Program-made: the position numbers and the translations under genes
Notes under the pieces: model-generated
Database searches by the model: none
Told to the model about the DNA's origin: nothing
Seen by the model: the letters and a program-made list of their open reading frames with translations, nothing else
In this document: in pieces, positions 1 through 10,929 of the stretch
Layout of the letters: each line of letters opens with the position of its first letter
Position numbering within the stretch: the first letter of the stretch is position 1
Assembly: GCF_949628265.1 (NCBI RefSeq)
Contig: NC_088790.1
Location: 1,616,545 to 1,680,544, forward strand
Direction: 5' to 3'
Source of the DNA: Cloeon dipterum
Lineage: Eukaryota > Arthropoda > Insecta > Ephemeroptera > Baetidae
DNA: 64,000 nucleotides

Positions 1-318
1 TACAGGCCATATTTCCAGTCCATGGTAAAAATTTTAAAAAATGGCTTTCCTTATCATGGTTCATTATAAGACTAAATAAAATCCGATCTGACCAAAATCC
101 GATCTGACCAAAATCCTAATTTTTAACATTCAAAGATGTGATTTCTGCACTTTCTTGAACAGAATTACATGGGAAATAGAAAATACTCTTATATATCTAA
201 GCACATGTACACGGGACCGACAGTCAAATTTTCAGGTGGGAACCATTGATTATTTTTCTGCCGCGACGGACGCCAACCGAGAGACGGCACGCAAAAAAAT
301 TTAATCATATGATCTCAC

Positions 319-953
319 CATTCATTTTGGCTACATTGCACGCCAACGTGGCTGCCGCAGCCTCTGCATTATGGATGTACGGCGAGGGGAAAGGCACGCT
401 CGCGTTCCTGAGTGACATAGTAAGGCAAATCAAGTATTAGAATAATTAACACAATTAAGACTCACCTTGGGTGGTGCAATCCAAAGCTGATACCAACCCC
501 AGATGCAGCTGCAGTGCAGTATCCAGCCGTGTACACTTTGCAGAAGCTCTTCTCGTCCGGCAAGAAACTCATTGGAATCTGCATTTCTTGGTTTCTTCGG
601 ACCAGTGGCTCCTCGGCTTGTACTTTGTCCACGCTGGCAAGGGCAGTGTAAATCGTCTGAACCTTGGCCTTCTCCACCCTGACTATTTCCTGCAAGGCTG
701 CGATACGTACTTTTGTTTCCTTTTGCTGCTGCCGCAATCTCTTCAGCCTGTTCACTCCAACACACTCGAAAACGTTTAGGACTTGCTCAGGCTGACACAT
801 GCTCGCAGTTTCCACAAAAAGATCCTTCTGCTTCTTTATTCTAACCGGGCGATGCCGTTTTTCATTCGGCTGGCCTCTAGACAAGCCTATGCCCTCTGTG
901 CCCATAGCAGCAGCAGCAGCTATTTTAGCACTACTGCTCCTCGTGCTAACCAT
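319..953 (-). CDS. RNase H1-like protein, 5' part (gene 1), catalytic Asp lost, runs off left edge
   Basis: Two coding exons are visible, 953-466 and 407-319, with a GTGAG donor at 465-461 and a CAG acceptor at 410-408; the gene should continue left of the window. The first exon begins with a basic, Ala/Ser-rich N-terminus and a predicted coiled coil around RLKRLRQQQKETKVRIAALQ. The C-terminal half reads like the start of an RNase H1 domain: VYTAGYC (family YTDGxC), SGVGISFGLHHPRNAS (family GxGVYFGxxHPxNxS) and HNAEAAAA (family NxxAEIxAA). RNase H1 cuts the RNA strand of RNA-DNA hybrids using four acids. Here the first acid is Ala, while the second (Glu of NAEA) remains; the last two lie outside the window. 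Losing the first acid predicts an inactive enzyme. The RNase H assignment is inferred by eye from motif order and from the intron positions shared with the gene starting at 1702. The start at 953 is the first Met of the open frame. Confidence 0.6.
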
Positions 954-1701
954 CCTGGAAATTTTTTCTCACCTCAATAAAAAATTCAAAGCTAAAATAT
1001 TCAATAAATTTACATAAATCGCTATTATACACATGTTACTTTCCAGTCTCATACTGGATAAAATATTACGAAACCTGATACAAAAGAGGCAATATAATTT
1101 AATTAAATTACCTTTCCCCTATTCTTTCAGGGACAGCTAGAGACGAAGGTCTTAGGTCTGACAGGAATCTTAATAGGTCTTGACGAGAATCGGCACAATC
1201 ATAACAATAACAATGGAGGAGATGAAAAATGTCTGACTGTGTCTAATGACTAATGAATTTATATGATGATGATAGTTAACTCTTGGGAGGGAAATCGGTG
1301 GGGGCGTGGCCTGGATGGTCCGTTTCCGTTCCACGCATTCTCTGTAGCCAGTTTTTATTCTTATGAAAACCGGTATGTACTTAAAACAATTTGGCTTTTT
1401 GAATTAAATCAAGAGGATTTAGTACAAATTTACAAAAAAACTCAATGAGTTGAATTTTTCATTTCAAATCACGAGTTTTGACCGCTTCAAGATCCGAAAC
1501 GTTTTCAAATTGGTACCGGTACATATATGTACGATTAAGAAAGCTTTTTTTCATTCGCTCGTCCTGTTCTTGTTCTCGTCGCTGATTGGTGCGGCTGCGG
1601 CACTGCGGCAGTCACAAAATCACAGAGCAGTCAGAGCTCACAATCAGAGCACAGTGTTGTGACACGAATTGACATAATCCTGAGCGCACTGCGAAATCGT
1701 T
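954..1701. promoter_or_regulatory. Divergent intergenic region between RNase H-like genes 1 and 2
   Basis: About 750 bases separate the two divergent start codons, so promoters of both RNase H-like genes should lie here. It includes one GGGGGCGTGGCC motif near 1300, of the type repeated through the window. I see no clear TATA box. No other gene is supported. Confidence 0.35.
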
Positions 1702-4379
1702 ATGTCGCTGTTTTCATCTCCAGGTATGCATTTTGCGCATATAATTTGCAGTAATTAGCCCTGATTTATGTTTGTTTATGCATTTTTAATGAAACAGGTA
1801 GATATTCATAAATTTTAAGAACCACGTACATCTTAGCTGTGTTTGCATAATATGCATGTAATGTACATTATGTAATAATAACTATGTAAAATATGATTGG
1901 AAAAAATTACACTTTTCGCCGCCGACAAACAGTTTTTGCCATCCATATTTTCTTATAGAATATCCTCATAAGAATTGGCAAGATGTGTAACCCGGCGGAA
2001 CAGTAATTTTTTCAATGTTTAATGTATGATTTGTATATATACAAAATATTGTAAAAGTATGGTTTTAAATTACTTTAATGATCAAATTCGAATTTTCTCA
2101 TTATATCCGTGTTTTTTCAGTCAAAACACCTGCTGGTGACACGGATGGGGGCCCGCCGTGGACGCAGGAGCCTGAGTTGGTGACTGTTGAGCCCGATTTA
2201 GTGTCAGTGGAGCCCGAGTCACATCATCAGGTGGTGCTGAGCACATCCGAGGGCTGCAGCTGGGTCTCTGAATGCCCGGCCCCGGTGCCTCTGCCCTGGT
2301 TCCTAGCCGACGAGAAACCCACGAGATCGGACAACCAGGATGCGGTGGCCGGATCGTCCAAGGCAGACTTGGGCCAGACGATCAGCATGGCAAGACTGCG
2401 TGCGGCGGAAGGCCTTGCCGCGCTGCAGAAAACCTACATCCACTTCCAGAAGAGCAGGGACGCGATCGCTCGTGTGGATGAGCCCGAAGTCGTCCTTGTC
2501 GAGGACGAGGAGCCGCAGCCGCTGCAGGAAAAGGTTGTCGAACAGCCCCAGCAGCCTGGTGACTCAGATTTGGAGGTGGTGGAGGTCACCATTGATGAGC
2601 CGGTGGCGAAGATCAACTACAAGGAGCCTGTGCATCTGGAGACACGAATGCCTGGCCCCTTACTCTCAGTCGACGACGACAAAAGCGGCGCGTGCATCGT
2701 CCACATCGATATCTACGGATGCAAGTGGCAGACTCCCCAAGTTTTGGCCGGAGTTGGTGCATTTTTCGCCTTTTGGCATCCATGGTATATAAATTGATTA
2801 TTTTTTATTTGATTTTTGCGCGGAAATATTTGAGAATAATTTTAAATAATTTTTTAATGTTATAGTCATTATTAAGAATGAATTTTTATTTTCAAGGTTT
2901 TGAAAGTTGTCAGGCGTGGATATAAATTCGCAAAATTCGGGATTTTTTGCTGCACTTTAAAAAATTCTTCTTTGAACGCGATCAACATCGCTCGACGTCA
3001 GGGTAGTGGTGTTTGAGACATTTGAAAATATGTTCAGTATAATATCACTGCTCTTAAAAAATAAGAATTAGCAAGTTGCTTATAGGCCCTCACTTAGTGT
3101 TGGAAAGCCGCCGACAGATGGCGCCACCGGTTTTCAGCACGTCAAAAGATAGCATATATATTAAGTGAAGAATGCTCAGTTTCAGGATTAAGTCTGATTA
3201 AATTGCAGCGGAAGTACCTCAAAATTAATTTTTTTTTTTTTTTAATAAATTATTCAGTCGCGGCATCTGTTGGCGACTTTCATCATAAAAAGTTAACACC
3301 AATTAACTAACTGATGTAATTAAAATTTGAATTTTTCCGTTGAGATTTAAAGGCGACAGTTGGCAAGAACTGCCAAATTTTTATTTGCCTGGCGCGCGTT
3401 GGCGGCTGGTCATTTTCACCAAGCGACATTGGCGCGGCTGACATATATTTCAACGTGTATTTTGATAGTGCTTGTTGGCCTGAAGGGCTGCAAGACATTT
3501 CCTTTGCACTTTTTAATTTCGACTCTTTTTCACCAGCGGCTGGCGTTGCTAGCGCAGCTTGGCCACATTCACGGTGGCTGGCCCGAAATACGCCGGATGT
3601 CGGTCGCGGCTGGTGAAGACCTTAAATATGTATATAAATAAAAAATCGAGGTCTCATTGTCGGCCAGCCTCGCTGCGCCGCGTAAGCCTGCAAATTTTGG
3701 ATCACGTCGTCGGCAGCCGCGCCAGCCGCCGTGAATCTGACTTAAAATTAGCTGCGCTAGCCACGCCAGCCGTGGGTAAGAAATTAAAAAGTGCAGGAGA
3801 AAGAAATGTCTCCCGACTTTTCGAGCCGTTAAATCATGATCAAACTCCACTGTCAAAATACTGTCAGCCGTGGCTGAGACCTGTAGTAAAAAATCTGGCA
3901 GTGAAATCTGAATTTTTGTTCTGTTTTTCAGCAACGTGAGCCGCGCGCTGGACTCTCGTGTGGAGTGGGACAAGGACGACGCGGCAGTCGTGGCCGCCAT
4001 CTTGGCCTGTCAACGTGCCAGAGCAGCAGGTAATTGACTTTCCATTCGCAAAACTGCCGTTTCTGATATGTTTTTTTAGGGCTGCACAAGTTGAGGATCT
4101 GCACCAGCCACAAAAAATTGAAAGGCCTGGTTAAGCGTCACCAGAGGCGCGCTGCGCCCATCGGAATCCAGACGCACCGGTCGCAGAGCATGCGACTTGC
4201 CACTCTCGGCATGCAGATCGAGTGGGTGAGTATACAAGCTCCGCCTTTAATCGCCATTTCTCACATTTTTGTCTCTGTCTCTGCTCAGACGGTCGTTTCT
4301 GCAATCTCTGCAGGCCAATGTTGCGCCTTCAAGCTCGCCTTCCAAGGAGCCCGCGACCAAGTTGGCCCCATTTGGTTGA
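1702..4379 (+). CDS. RNase H1-like pseudoenzyme, complete five-exon gene (gene 2)
   Basis: Exons 1702-1723, 2121-2784, 3932-4029, 4080-4225 and 4314-4379 join with matching phases into 331 residues, ending at TGA. Residues 1 to about 200 are acidic and Pro/Glu-rich (VEPDLVSVEPE, VVLVEDEEPQPL) and probably disordered. The last 120 residues follow RNase H1 order: IVHIDIYGC, VLAGVGAFFAFWHPWCNVS, DDAAVVAAILAC, GLHKLRICTSHKK, GMQIEWANVAPS, PATKLA. Against the family (TDG, AEI, TDS, GMDIQWxHVPGHSG, ADRLA) only the first catalytic Asp is kept; Glu is Val, the second Asp is Ser and the last Asp is Thr. The His-containing GHSG loop is also lost. The protein should therefore not cleave RNA, but the fold and perhaps nucleic-acid binding may remain. 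The frame is fully open, and a poly(A) signal AATAAA lies at 4459-4464. The intron positions in the domain match gene 1. Family assignment is inference from motifs without a search. Confidence 0.72.
3108..3286. mobile_element. Short MITE-like element with GATGGCGCC-type inverted ends
   Basis: This element of about 180 bp lies in intron 2 of the RNase H-like gene. It starts with GCCGCCGACAGATGGCGCC and ends near GGCATCTGTTGGCGAC, an imperfect inverted pair. Its interior (cagcacgtcaaaag, ttaagtgaagaatgc, ggattaagtctg) is shared with copies near 34.8 and 50.3 kb. It encodes nothing. Confidence 0.55.
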
Positions 4380-5590
4380 CTGCCGATCAGCAAGTAATTT
4401 GCTAACTCTCAATTTGATGCGGAGTCTTCTTAAACTGTGTGCTACACAGATATACTTAAATAAACGTTGTGAAATCTTAAAAAATTGACTTAATAGAAAC
4501 TAATTTAAATTTTACTTGGTATACACCGAGAAAAAGATGTTTTAAACCCTTCAAATTATGTAAGAAATATTTTCCAGTCTTTTTCTTGCAGATCAGAATA
4601 AAATCCTTGTGTTCGAATAGCATCTATAGGAGAAGTTTCAAGATCTCACGACTCAATTAGCATGGCACCTGAATGAAGGATGAAGAGGTTGAAGGAAAAA
4701 ATATTTACTGAACAATATTAGATCCCACCTTTTTCCCACAATTTATTAAGCAAACATGGTTGAAAACAAAAAGATGTTTTATTTATTGCTGTTCAGAATA
4801 TTTTCAATTTCACATTATTGAATTATTGTTCATCTTGATTAAATGAAAATTATAAAAAATCCAGGATATCGGAGAATGCTGTAGAACCATATGCCAAATC
4901 CAGAGGTTGAAATTATACCTATACAGAGGAATTAAAAAACAGGCTTTAGGGATCCTCTCACTAACTAAAAACGAATATTTTTGAAAATTAAATTGGACGT
5001 AAGCACAGCTGTTTGACACCTGGTTGGCCACTTGCTAGGCAGCAGCAGCAGCGAATTAGCTTCGCGGGAGTGCGGAACGTTAATAATTTTTCTATGGTTA
5101 CGCTCACTTTCTGCTTGATTATTCTTGTCTCTGGAGATTATAGACCTAGTACCTTGACTACCTGATTTGGCTCAGCCTGACACTCGACATACCTGTACCT
5201 GTGGAAGGTCTCGCCCTATGTCAAAGGGTAAGTTATATGTATGTTATCGCAATCGCAGGCCGAGGCGCCGGCAGGAGTGATCCTATAATTTACGCATCCA
5301 TTCGTTTATTTCTGATTTTTCTCTTTTGAGAGCTGATCGCAAAAATTGAATGATATGATACAAAAAACATTACATTACATTATGGGGGTTGTAAATTTAC
5401 CACCGAAACATAAAATTTGCATAAAATCATGCAATTTGACTATTTTTTCCAGAGCAGCGGTATATTAGCCGGTATACAGGAAGAGCCCTTGACAAAGTTT
5501 GAGAAGATGGGCGAGAAAGTAAAGCGCAAAAAAGACGTTCCTAAGGAGCAAAAAAAGGCAACATAAGATAAGAGGTTGGTAAAAAGCAGC
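4380..5590. other. Intergenic region between RNase H-like genes 2 and 3
   Basis: This is AT-rich sequence with the poly(A) signal of gene 2 near its start and a short CAG run near 5040. A first exon for the degenerate copy downstream would be expected here, but I could not find a convincing one. Confidence 0.3.
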
Positions 5591-5599
5591 GTGTGGTGC

Positions 5600-6136
5600 T
5601 GCCGGCGCCCGGGTCCCCTTTTCTTCGAACCCGCTACTGGCGCCTGCACCGTCCACATAGAGGTTTTCTGCAGAGACTGGCAATCCTCGCAACTCGTGGC
5701 TGGCGTCGGCGCCTTTTTTTCTTTTTTTTTTCTTTTCGCAGTGTAATTTGAGCCAGGCACTAGACCCGCGTTTGCGCGCTATAGAACGCCAAGGCCACAG
5801 GTTGGCCGAGAATTTTGCGTACCTGCGATCTACTGGACAACATTTTGCAATTTTTATTTTGCAGGCCTGTACAAACTTGATCTGCACACACTGGAGCAGG
5901 AGGCTCAGGGTTGCTATTAACCGTCACCGCAGGGGTGCTCCACTCGGGGGCATGCAGCCGCTTCTCTCCCCCAACGTGAGGGAGGTATATTTTCGGGGCT
6001 GGATATTCCGTGGGTGAGATTGCTCCTCCCCTTTTTCATTGACCGCCATTTTTAATTTTTGTATTTTCCCTAAAGCCGCGTGCCTCATGTCTCTCCTTCA
6101 AACGGGCATTCGAAGGAGCCCAGCACTCCGGATTAA
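5600..6136 (+). pseudogene. Degenerate RNase H-like copy (gene 3)
   Basis: This stretch repeats the C-terminal half of the gene at 1702-4379. PGPLFFEPATGACTVHIEVF matches its PGPLLSVDDDKSGACIVHID. VAGVGAF, CNLSQALDPRL and RHRRGAPLG follow, and SKEPST matches SKEPAT before the stop at 6134-6136. The first catalytic position is Glu instead of Asp. The intron after VGAF is reduced to a poly-pyrimidine run (about 5711-5741). The next intron has no usable donor in phase. Two reading frames alternate in the fourth exon: LYKL and GLDIPW lie in one frame, RHRRGAPLG in another. A continuous frame does exist from 5742 to 6013, splicing in phase to 6076, if the small intron is retained, so expression cannot be excluded. 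No start or first exon was found. A decayed tandem duplicate is the best reading. Confidence 0.6.
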
Positions 6137-6470
6137 CTGTGTAAAATTGTCACTTACAGTTGTTGAAAATGTTTATTATTACGTGTTTTATTAGAGAGAC
6201 ATATATAATGAGGATATTGTTACACAAATTTACACGCCGCCAACAAATAAATCGAGAACAGTAGTAGCGCGGAAGCAGATAAAATTTATTAAAAAACGGC
6301 CTTTTCTTGCCGAAGAAAGTTATCTGGGTCAATAAGCAGAAAACGCTTTTTCATCCTACACCTCATTCTTTGGTCCAGCGAACGCGGCCGCTTTTGTTTC
6401 TGCGCCTGGTGCGATTGCATCTGAACATTTTCGACTAAGAATTCTCATTGTTTTGCACTACTAAATTTTC

Positions 6471-6717
6471 GCTACTTGCTGGTTTGCACCTTTCCAGCGT
6501 GCGTGATTATTTTGGCTTCACGGGACGAATGTCTAGCGTTTTCAATGCAGTCCTCGGTGTGGAGGCAATTGGCACTTGAGTGGGCTGGGTCCCTGTGGCG
6601 GCCTGGTGCGCCCATGTTATCCGTTCGCGGTGTTATTGGCACCAGGGTTTCAGCATTCGTGCTAGCACGGTGCGCGCCCTTCCCGGTCCTCGGACAAAGA
6701 TAAAAAGAGCAAAAAAA
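6471..6717 (+). mobile_element. SINE-like repeat, 5'-truncated copy
   Basis: This copy begins at gctacttgctggtttgcacc and runs to the shared 3' end CCCGGTCCTCGGACA followed by gataaaaagagcaaaaaaa. It lacks the first ~190 bases present in the copies near 8.3, 11.6 and 51.2 kb. 5' truncation with a common A-rich 3' end is what target-primed retroposition leaves. Confidence 0.6.
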
Positions 6718-6993
6718 TCATTTGAGCTGTTTTTAAAATAATTAAATCAAATATAGCCTCTTCATATTTTCCGAAGCGTTGCCATTGACCAAAAGACTAT
6801 CACCGGCAATACCGTCAGGTCGCGTGACCTGAGGAAGTTCGGTGAAAGGAAAGGGCGTAAAATCGTCACCGAGTGTCGTCAAATGTGCTCGAAATTACTG
6901 AAAAATGAAAAAAACCAGTCTGAGCGGATCTCAGGTCGCGGTACCCTGAAAAAGGTCATAAGGGTATCCCAAGTAAAAGAACAATCAAAGACC

Positions 6994-7530
6994 TGATCGA
7001 TGAGGGATCGTGGTCAATGATCGGACAAACGGCCAAATTTTAATAAAAATAATACATTTTGGAAATTTTTGACTTTTTTGACTAATTAGCCCGAACAAAT
7101 TCATAATAAATTCTAAAAATGGTCCGATTTTGGAAAACCGCATACGAGGCTCCCGACCAAGGGGCATCGATTCGAAAAGAAATCGGCACTTTCAGGCCCA
7201 TACCCCGTAAACAAAGTTTGAAATGTCACAAATTTCGTTTTTATGGACTTAGATCGGCACCTATGAGTTGTAGAGTTAAAAACCAAAGTTTATTAGACTC
7301 GCCGTGGAATTCTGCGTCTTTGAGACCATTTGGCCACCCCCACCCGCCCCCAAAATCTGCACTATTTTTAAGTTTTTGGTTTTATTTTATTTTTTTAATA
7401 CGTTCCAATGGTCCAAATTAGATTTTTGACTTAAAAATACGAAAAATAAAAAAAGTAAAAGTCCGATGAGGGTTTGTGGTCGATGATCCGACTAGCGGCG
7501 GAATTTTATGAAAAATAAAACCATTTTTGT
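6994..7530 (+). repeat. Diverged direct repeat of about 65 bp, spacing about 465 bp
   Basis: The stretch at 6997-7050 (gatgagggatcgtggtcaat, then ggacaaacggc and aattttaataaaaat) recurs with changes at 7465-7520 (gatgagggtttgtggtcgat, then gactagcggc and aattttatgaaaaat). This may be an old tandem duplication or two fragments of one repeat family. Confidence 0.4.
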
Positions 7531-8328
7531 CCGTAAAGCAGAAAAATCCATATAAAAATATTTTTTCTATGGGTGCGAAAAATCTGAAAATCGGTTTTTC
7601 CAGACCAACGGTGGTCTTTTGTATGCGATGGAGTCAGTAAAATTCTTTAAACTTTCTCCGTTTGGAATAAATAGCGAATTTTGGGATTCCTTATGGAGAT
7701 GAGAGTGCAAAAATCACGATTTTGAAAACTAAAAATTCGAAATTTTATCAGACCAGGATTGTTTTTGAAATGATTCCAGATCAATTTCACGTCGACCGAG
7801 AAGCCTACAAAGCTCTAAATTCCCATCAGAAGAGAGGTGACAAAAAGTTGGAATTGATTTGATGGAAATATGCGCCAATGCCTACGAGGTTTTTCTAAAA
7901 AAGTGCCATAAGGATTAGGTCACTCAAAATGTGAATTAATGATCTTTTTCTTTTTGGTTTCGTAACATATAAATGTTGTTTTGGTATTCAAAATTTCGTT
8001 TTAAATTTTCCTAGACTTAAAAAAATTGTAGGCGAGAATATAGGAGAGAAAAACGGTCAAGTGTGAAGTTCGCAACAGGCACTGCTTTTAATCGCCGCGG
8101 GTTGCATACTTTCTTTTATTCCAGTTTTCGTACTCGAGTAAATCGTGCACTTTTTAGAAGAAATTATCGAAATTATTCTACTCTGAGAAAAGCGACAAAA
8201 CCAGAAAAATGGTCAATGCGTGGGACAAGGAACTCGCCGAGAAGTGGGTCCAAGAAGTGGCTCTTACACGTCAATGACTTCGCAGTTTTCTGGCATCTTT
8301 AATCTGGTCACTGAATTGGACCAGCCCG

Positions 8329-8743
8329 TTGGCTCTCGCATTGTTAAGGCACTCTCAGAAGTGTCAAAGCTATAGGAGGTATTTGAGCAGTTCGGAGATC
8401 TAATCCTGGCTACCGAATGTCAGAGATGGCAAAAAGTGCGGTTAGTTTAGTGACTCGAATTGCTCAAATTGCTCAACGGGCTGGGAGGCGCACCGGCGCC
8501 GACTCGTTACTTGCTGGTTTGCACCTTTCCAGCATGCGTGATTTGGCTTCACGGGACGAATGTCTAGCGTTTTCAATGCAGTCCTCGGTGTGGAGGCAAG
8601 TGGCCCTTGAGTGGGCTGGGTCCCTGTGCGGCCTGGTGCGCCCATGTTATCCGTTCGCGGTGTTATTGGGACCCGGGTTTCAGCATTCGTGCTAGTGCAG
8701 TGCGCGCCCTTCCCGGTCCGAGAGGAAAGGGATGAAAAGAGCA
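8329..8743 (+). mobile_element. SINE-like repeat, near full-length copy
   Basis: This copy of about 415 bp begins around ggctctcgcattgttaaggc and ends at gatgaaaagagca. Its head contains a weak B-box-like stretch (gcagttcggagatctaat) and possibly an A-box-like one, so a tRNA-derived SINE is possible. The body carries ggcgcaccggcgccgactcg and gacgaatgtctagcg, shared with the other three copies. Short frames inside it are not conserved between copies. Confidence 0.6.
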
Positions 8744-9298
8744 TTTTTGATTCATCCTATAAAATTTAAATCCATCAGAGAAGTAATTTTCTAATTCTTG
8801 AGAGGGTAATGTATTGTTGATTAAAAACATTTCACATTAAGTTAATTTCCCTCCTAATGGAATAGCAATGAGGTAGAAAATAAGACATGCTAAGCTGATA
8901 CCACTTCTTTTCATTTACCAAAAGGACACTAGTTAACGAAACACTTTTCTCAAGCATTATACAGCAGCTCTTTTCAACTTCAAGGATGTATATTGTTGAC
9001 TTAACCTACGGTGTGAGTAATATATTTTATAGGTTTAAGCTGCGTGTTAGAAAGTGGAGTGTTCTACTCCAAAGGGGCGAAGGTTAATTTTGATCATTGT
9101 CTTCCAAATTCGATGGGTTGGAAGCTCAATTGAATTTCATGATAGCAATAGTTAAATTTCTTACCCAACTAATTTTTTGAGGTTTTAATTACTTTCATTT
9201 CTGTTAGACGGAAGAGGGAGAGAAGAAACAGCAAAAATCGAGGTCATCGTGCAGGTGAAATGGGACAATAGAACAGTAATAACGCAAAATGAACGCAA

Positions 9299-10544
9299 AT
9301 GAAACCTTTTTTCAGTTTCTGCATCCGCATCACTCTCGTTGCCCTCCTGATAATTTTGCTAATCATTGCGATCACCACCACCCTTTCCTTTTTCCTAGGC
9401 AAAGCTGGTAAGTTAATTGGATGGCATATATCCATATGCACGTTATATCCTTTATAATATATTTATGTATGTGTGCATTTGACAGAGATCGATCATAAGG
9501 GACGAAACAATTCAGATCCAACAACTCAGAGCCCAACATCAACGACGACAACTACAACCACCATCACCACCCCACCACCACCAACAATCACCCCCAAACA
9601 GCCCCCAACAACAACCCCATCACCACCCCCAACAACAACAACCACAAAAACAAGCACCACGCCACCAACAACCACAAAAACAACCACACCACCACCACCA
9701 CTACCGCCAACATTTAACGTCATGATTTCCATTAACAACGACGAGAGGTTTTGTGGTGGATCGCTCATTAAGAAAAATAGAGTGCTGACTGCTCGACAAT
9801 GCTGCATGGGGTGAGTTGGCCACAGAAATATAGAAATTGACGAAATTGACAAACTTTTGTCATAATTTTAGAGCAAACACATTCACTATCTTCCTTGGCG
9901 GTATTGACGAACCCAGCCGGCAGATTGGCAAGTCGACTATATGCAAGACACACGAGAGTAATAGATTGGACGACGGTGTCTGCGTTATTAACCTAGACGC
10001 TCCAGTTTCTGGCGAGGGCCTCAGGACCATCCGCATGCCATCTTGGTCTATGCGCCCAGAAACCTATGAAAGATATAAAGCTACCATCTCTGGCTGGGAA
10101 CGCACTTCAAATGGTACCAAAATTCCTGTTGGTGATTACCAGGGGACAAAAATTTTAATTCCCAACTTGCCTGTTTAGATGTTACCTCTAACACTCGGCT
10201 TATCTACACTGACGTCTTCGTCAACGAAAAGAAAATTTGCAAATCGATTTACCCTAATGTGAGCACTGAAAAGACAATTTGCACGTACGACACAAACGGA
10301 TCCGACGATTGCGGTGTACGCTTTATTCGCTTTTTGCTCCTTAAAATGTATTTACAAATTTTGTCAACAGGGATACGTCGGCGACCCCCTCACCATCACT
10401 GAATCTGACGGAGTGGAGACCCAAATTGGAATCGCCAGCTTTGGTCCTCACACAGAAGCAGAGTGCCACAGCGAAACTGGTTATCCCGACGGCTTCGTCA
10501 GAGTCACATCTTACTCTCCCTTGATCAATATTTGGAGTGACTGA
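9299..10544 (+). CDS. Membrane-anchored serine protease homologue, catalytically dead
   Basis: Exons 9299-9407, 9486-9810, 9872-10113, 10179-10315 and 10371-10544 join in phase into 328 residues. The N-terminus (MKPFFSFCIRITLVALLIIL) is a hydrophobic signal-anchor. Then comes a Thr/Pro-rich, mucin-like linker (about residues 45-115), followed by an S1 trypsin-like domain. The domain keeps FCGGSLIKKNRVLTA, two Cys after the His site, SGW and the late PLTITESDGV core. All three catalytic residues are replaced: TAAHCC is TARQCC (His to Gln), NDI is DGV (Asp to Gly), and GDSGGP is GYVGDP (Ser to Val). The activation motif IVGG is missing, because the linker runs straight into FNVMISIN. It should therefore be a non-enzymatic type II membrane binding protein. 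The triad-bearing gene at 15136-16765 is its closest neighbour-paralogue (shared PLTITESDGV and intron phases). The start is the Met directly before the hydrophobic stretch. Confidence 0.75.
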
Positions 10545-10929
10545 GATATCCGCCCTTAATGCTCTGTCAAGGATCGTTTTGTAATGAATCAAATTATCCA
10601 CATTGCTAACTTTTGAAATATCATTTGACTAACCCTTGCATCAGTTTTTAACTTATAAAGTTAGGAGCATATTTCTCTCTATAGAGAGCGAGTATCTGTT
10701 ACTCTAAATTCACCCTGTGTATTTGCCAAGTCACGTGATTTTTAACCGTCTATTTTATCATCTGGATTAATTAAAATGAGAAAAAATACATTAATTGTTT
10801 AACAAATGTCATAATGTGGTAATTTGTTATTACTTTAGGAGACTTTCCAAAACAATAATCTATCTGTTTGTGAGGTGATAACAAGAGTAAATGTTTCTCT
10901 ACATTGTCGGTCTGAAATTGAGAAATTCA

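Larger units (their letters stand above)
6137..9298. other. Gene-poor stretch with two SINE-like copies and an internal repeat
   Basis: No gene is supported between the RNase H-like fragment and the protease homologue. The region holds SINE-like copies at 6471-6717 and 8329-8743 and an internal direct repeat (near 6997 and 7462). A stretch of about 70 open codons lies around 6780-6995, with no start and no recognisable family. Confidence 0.4.

Noticed and set aside
4314-4320. Alternative acceptor at 4288 (ctgctcag) for the last exon of RNase H-like gene 2
   Set aside because: The acceptor at 4313 keeps phase and yields NVAPSSS and PATKLA, matching the family C-terminus and the third copy.
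9526-9852. Minus-strand Val/Gly-rich frame opposite the Thr/Pro linker
   Set aside because: Shadow of the protease homologue linker; no independent evidence.
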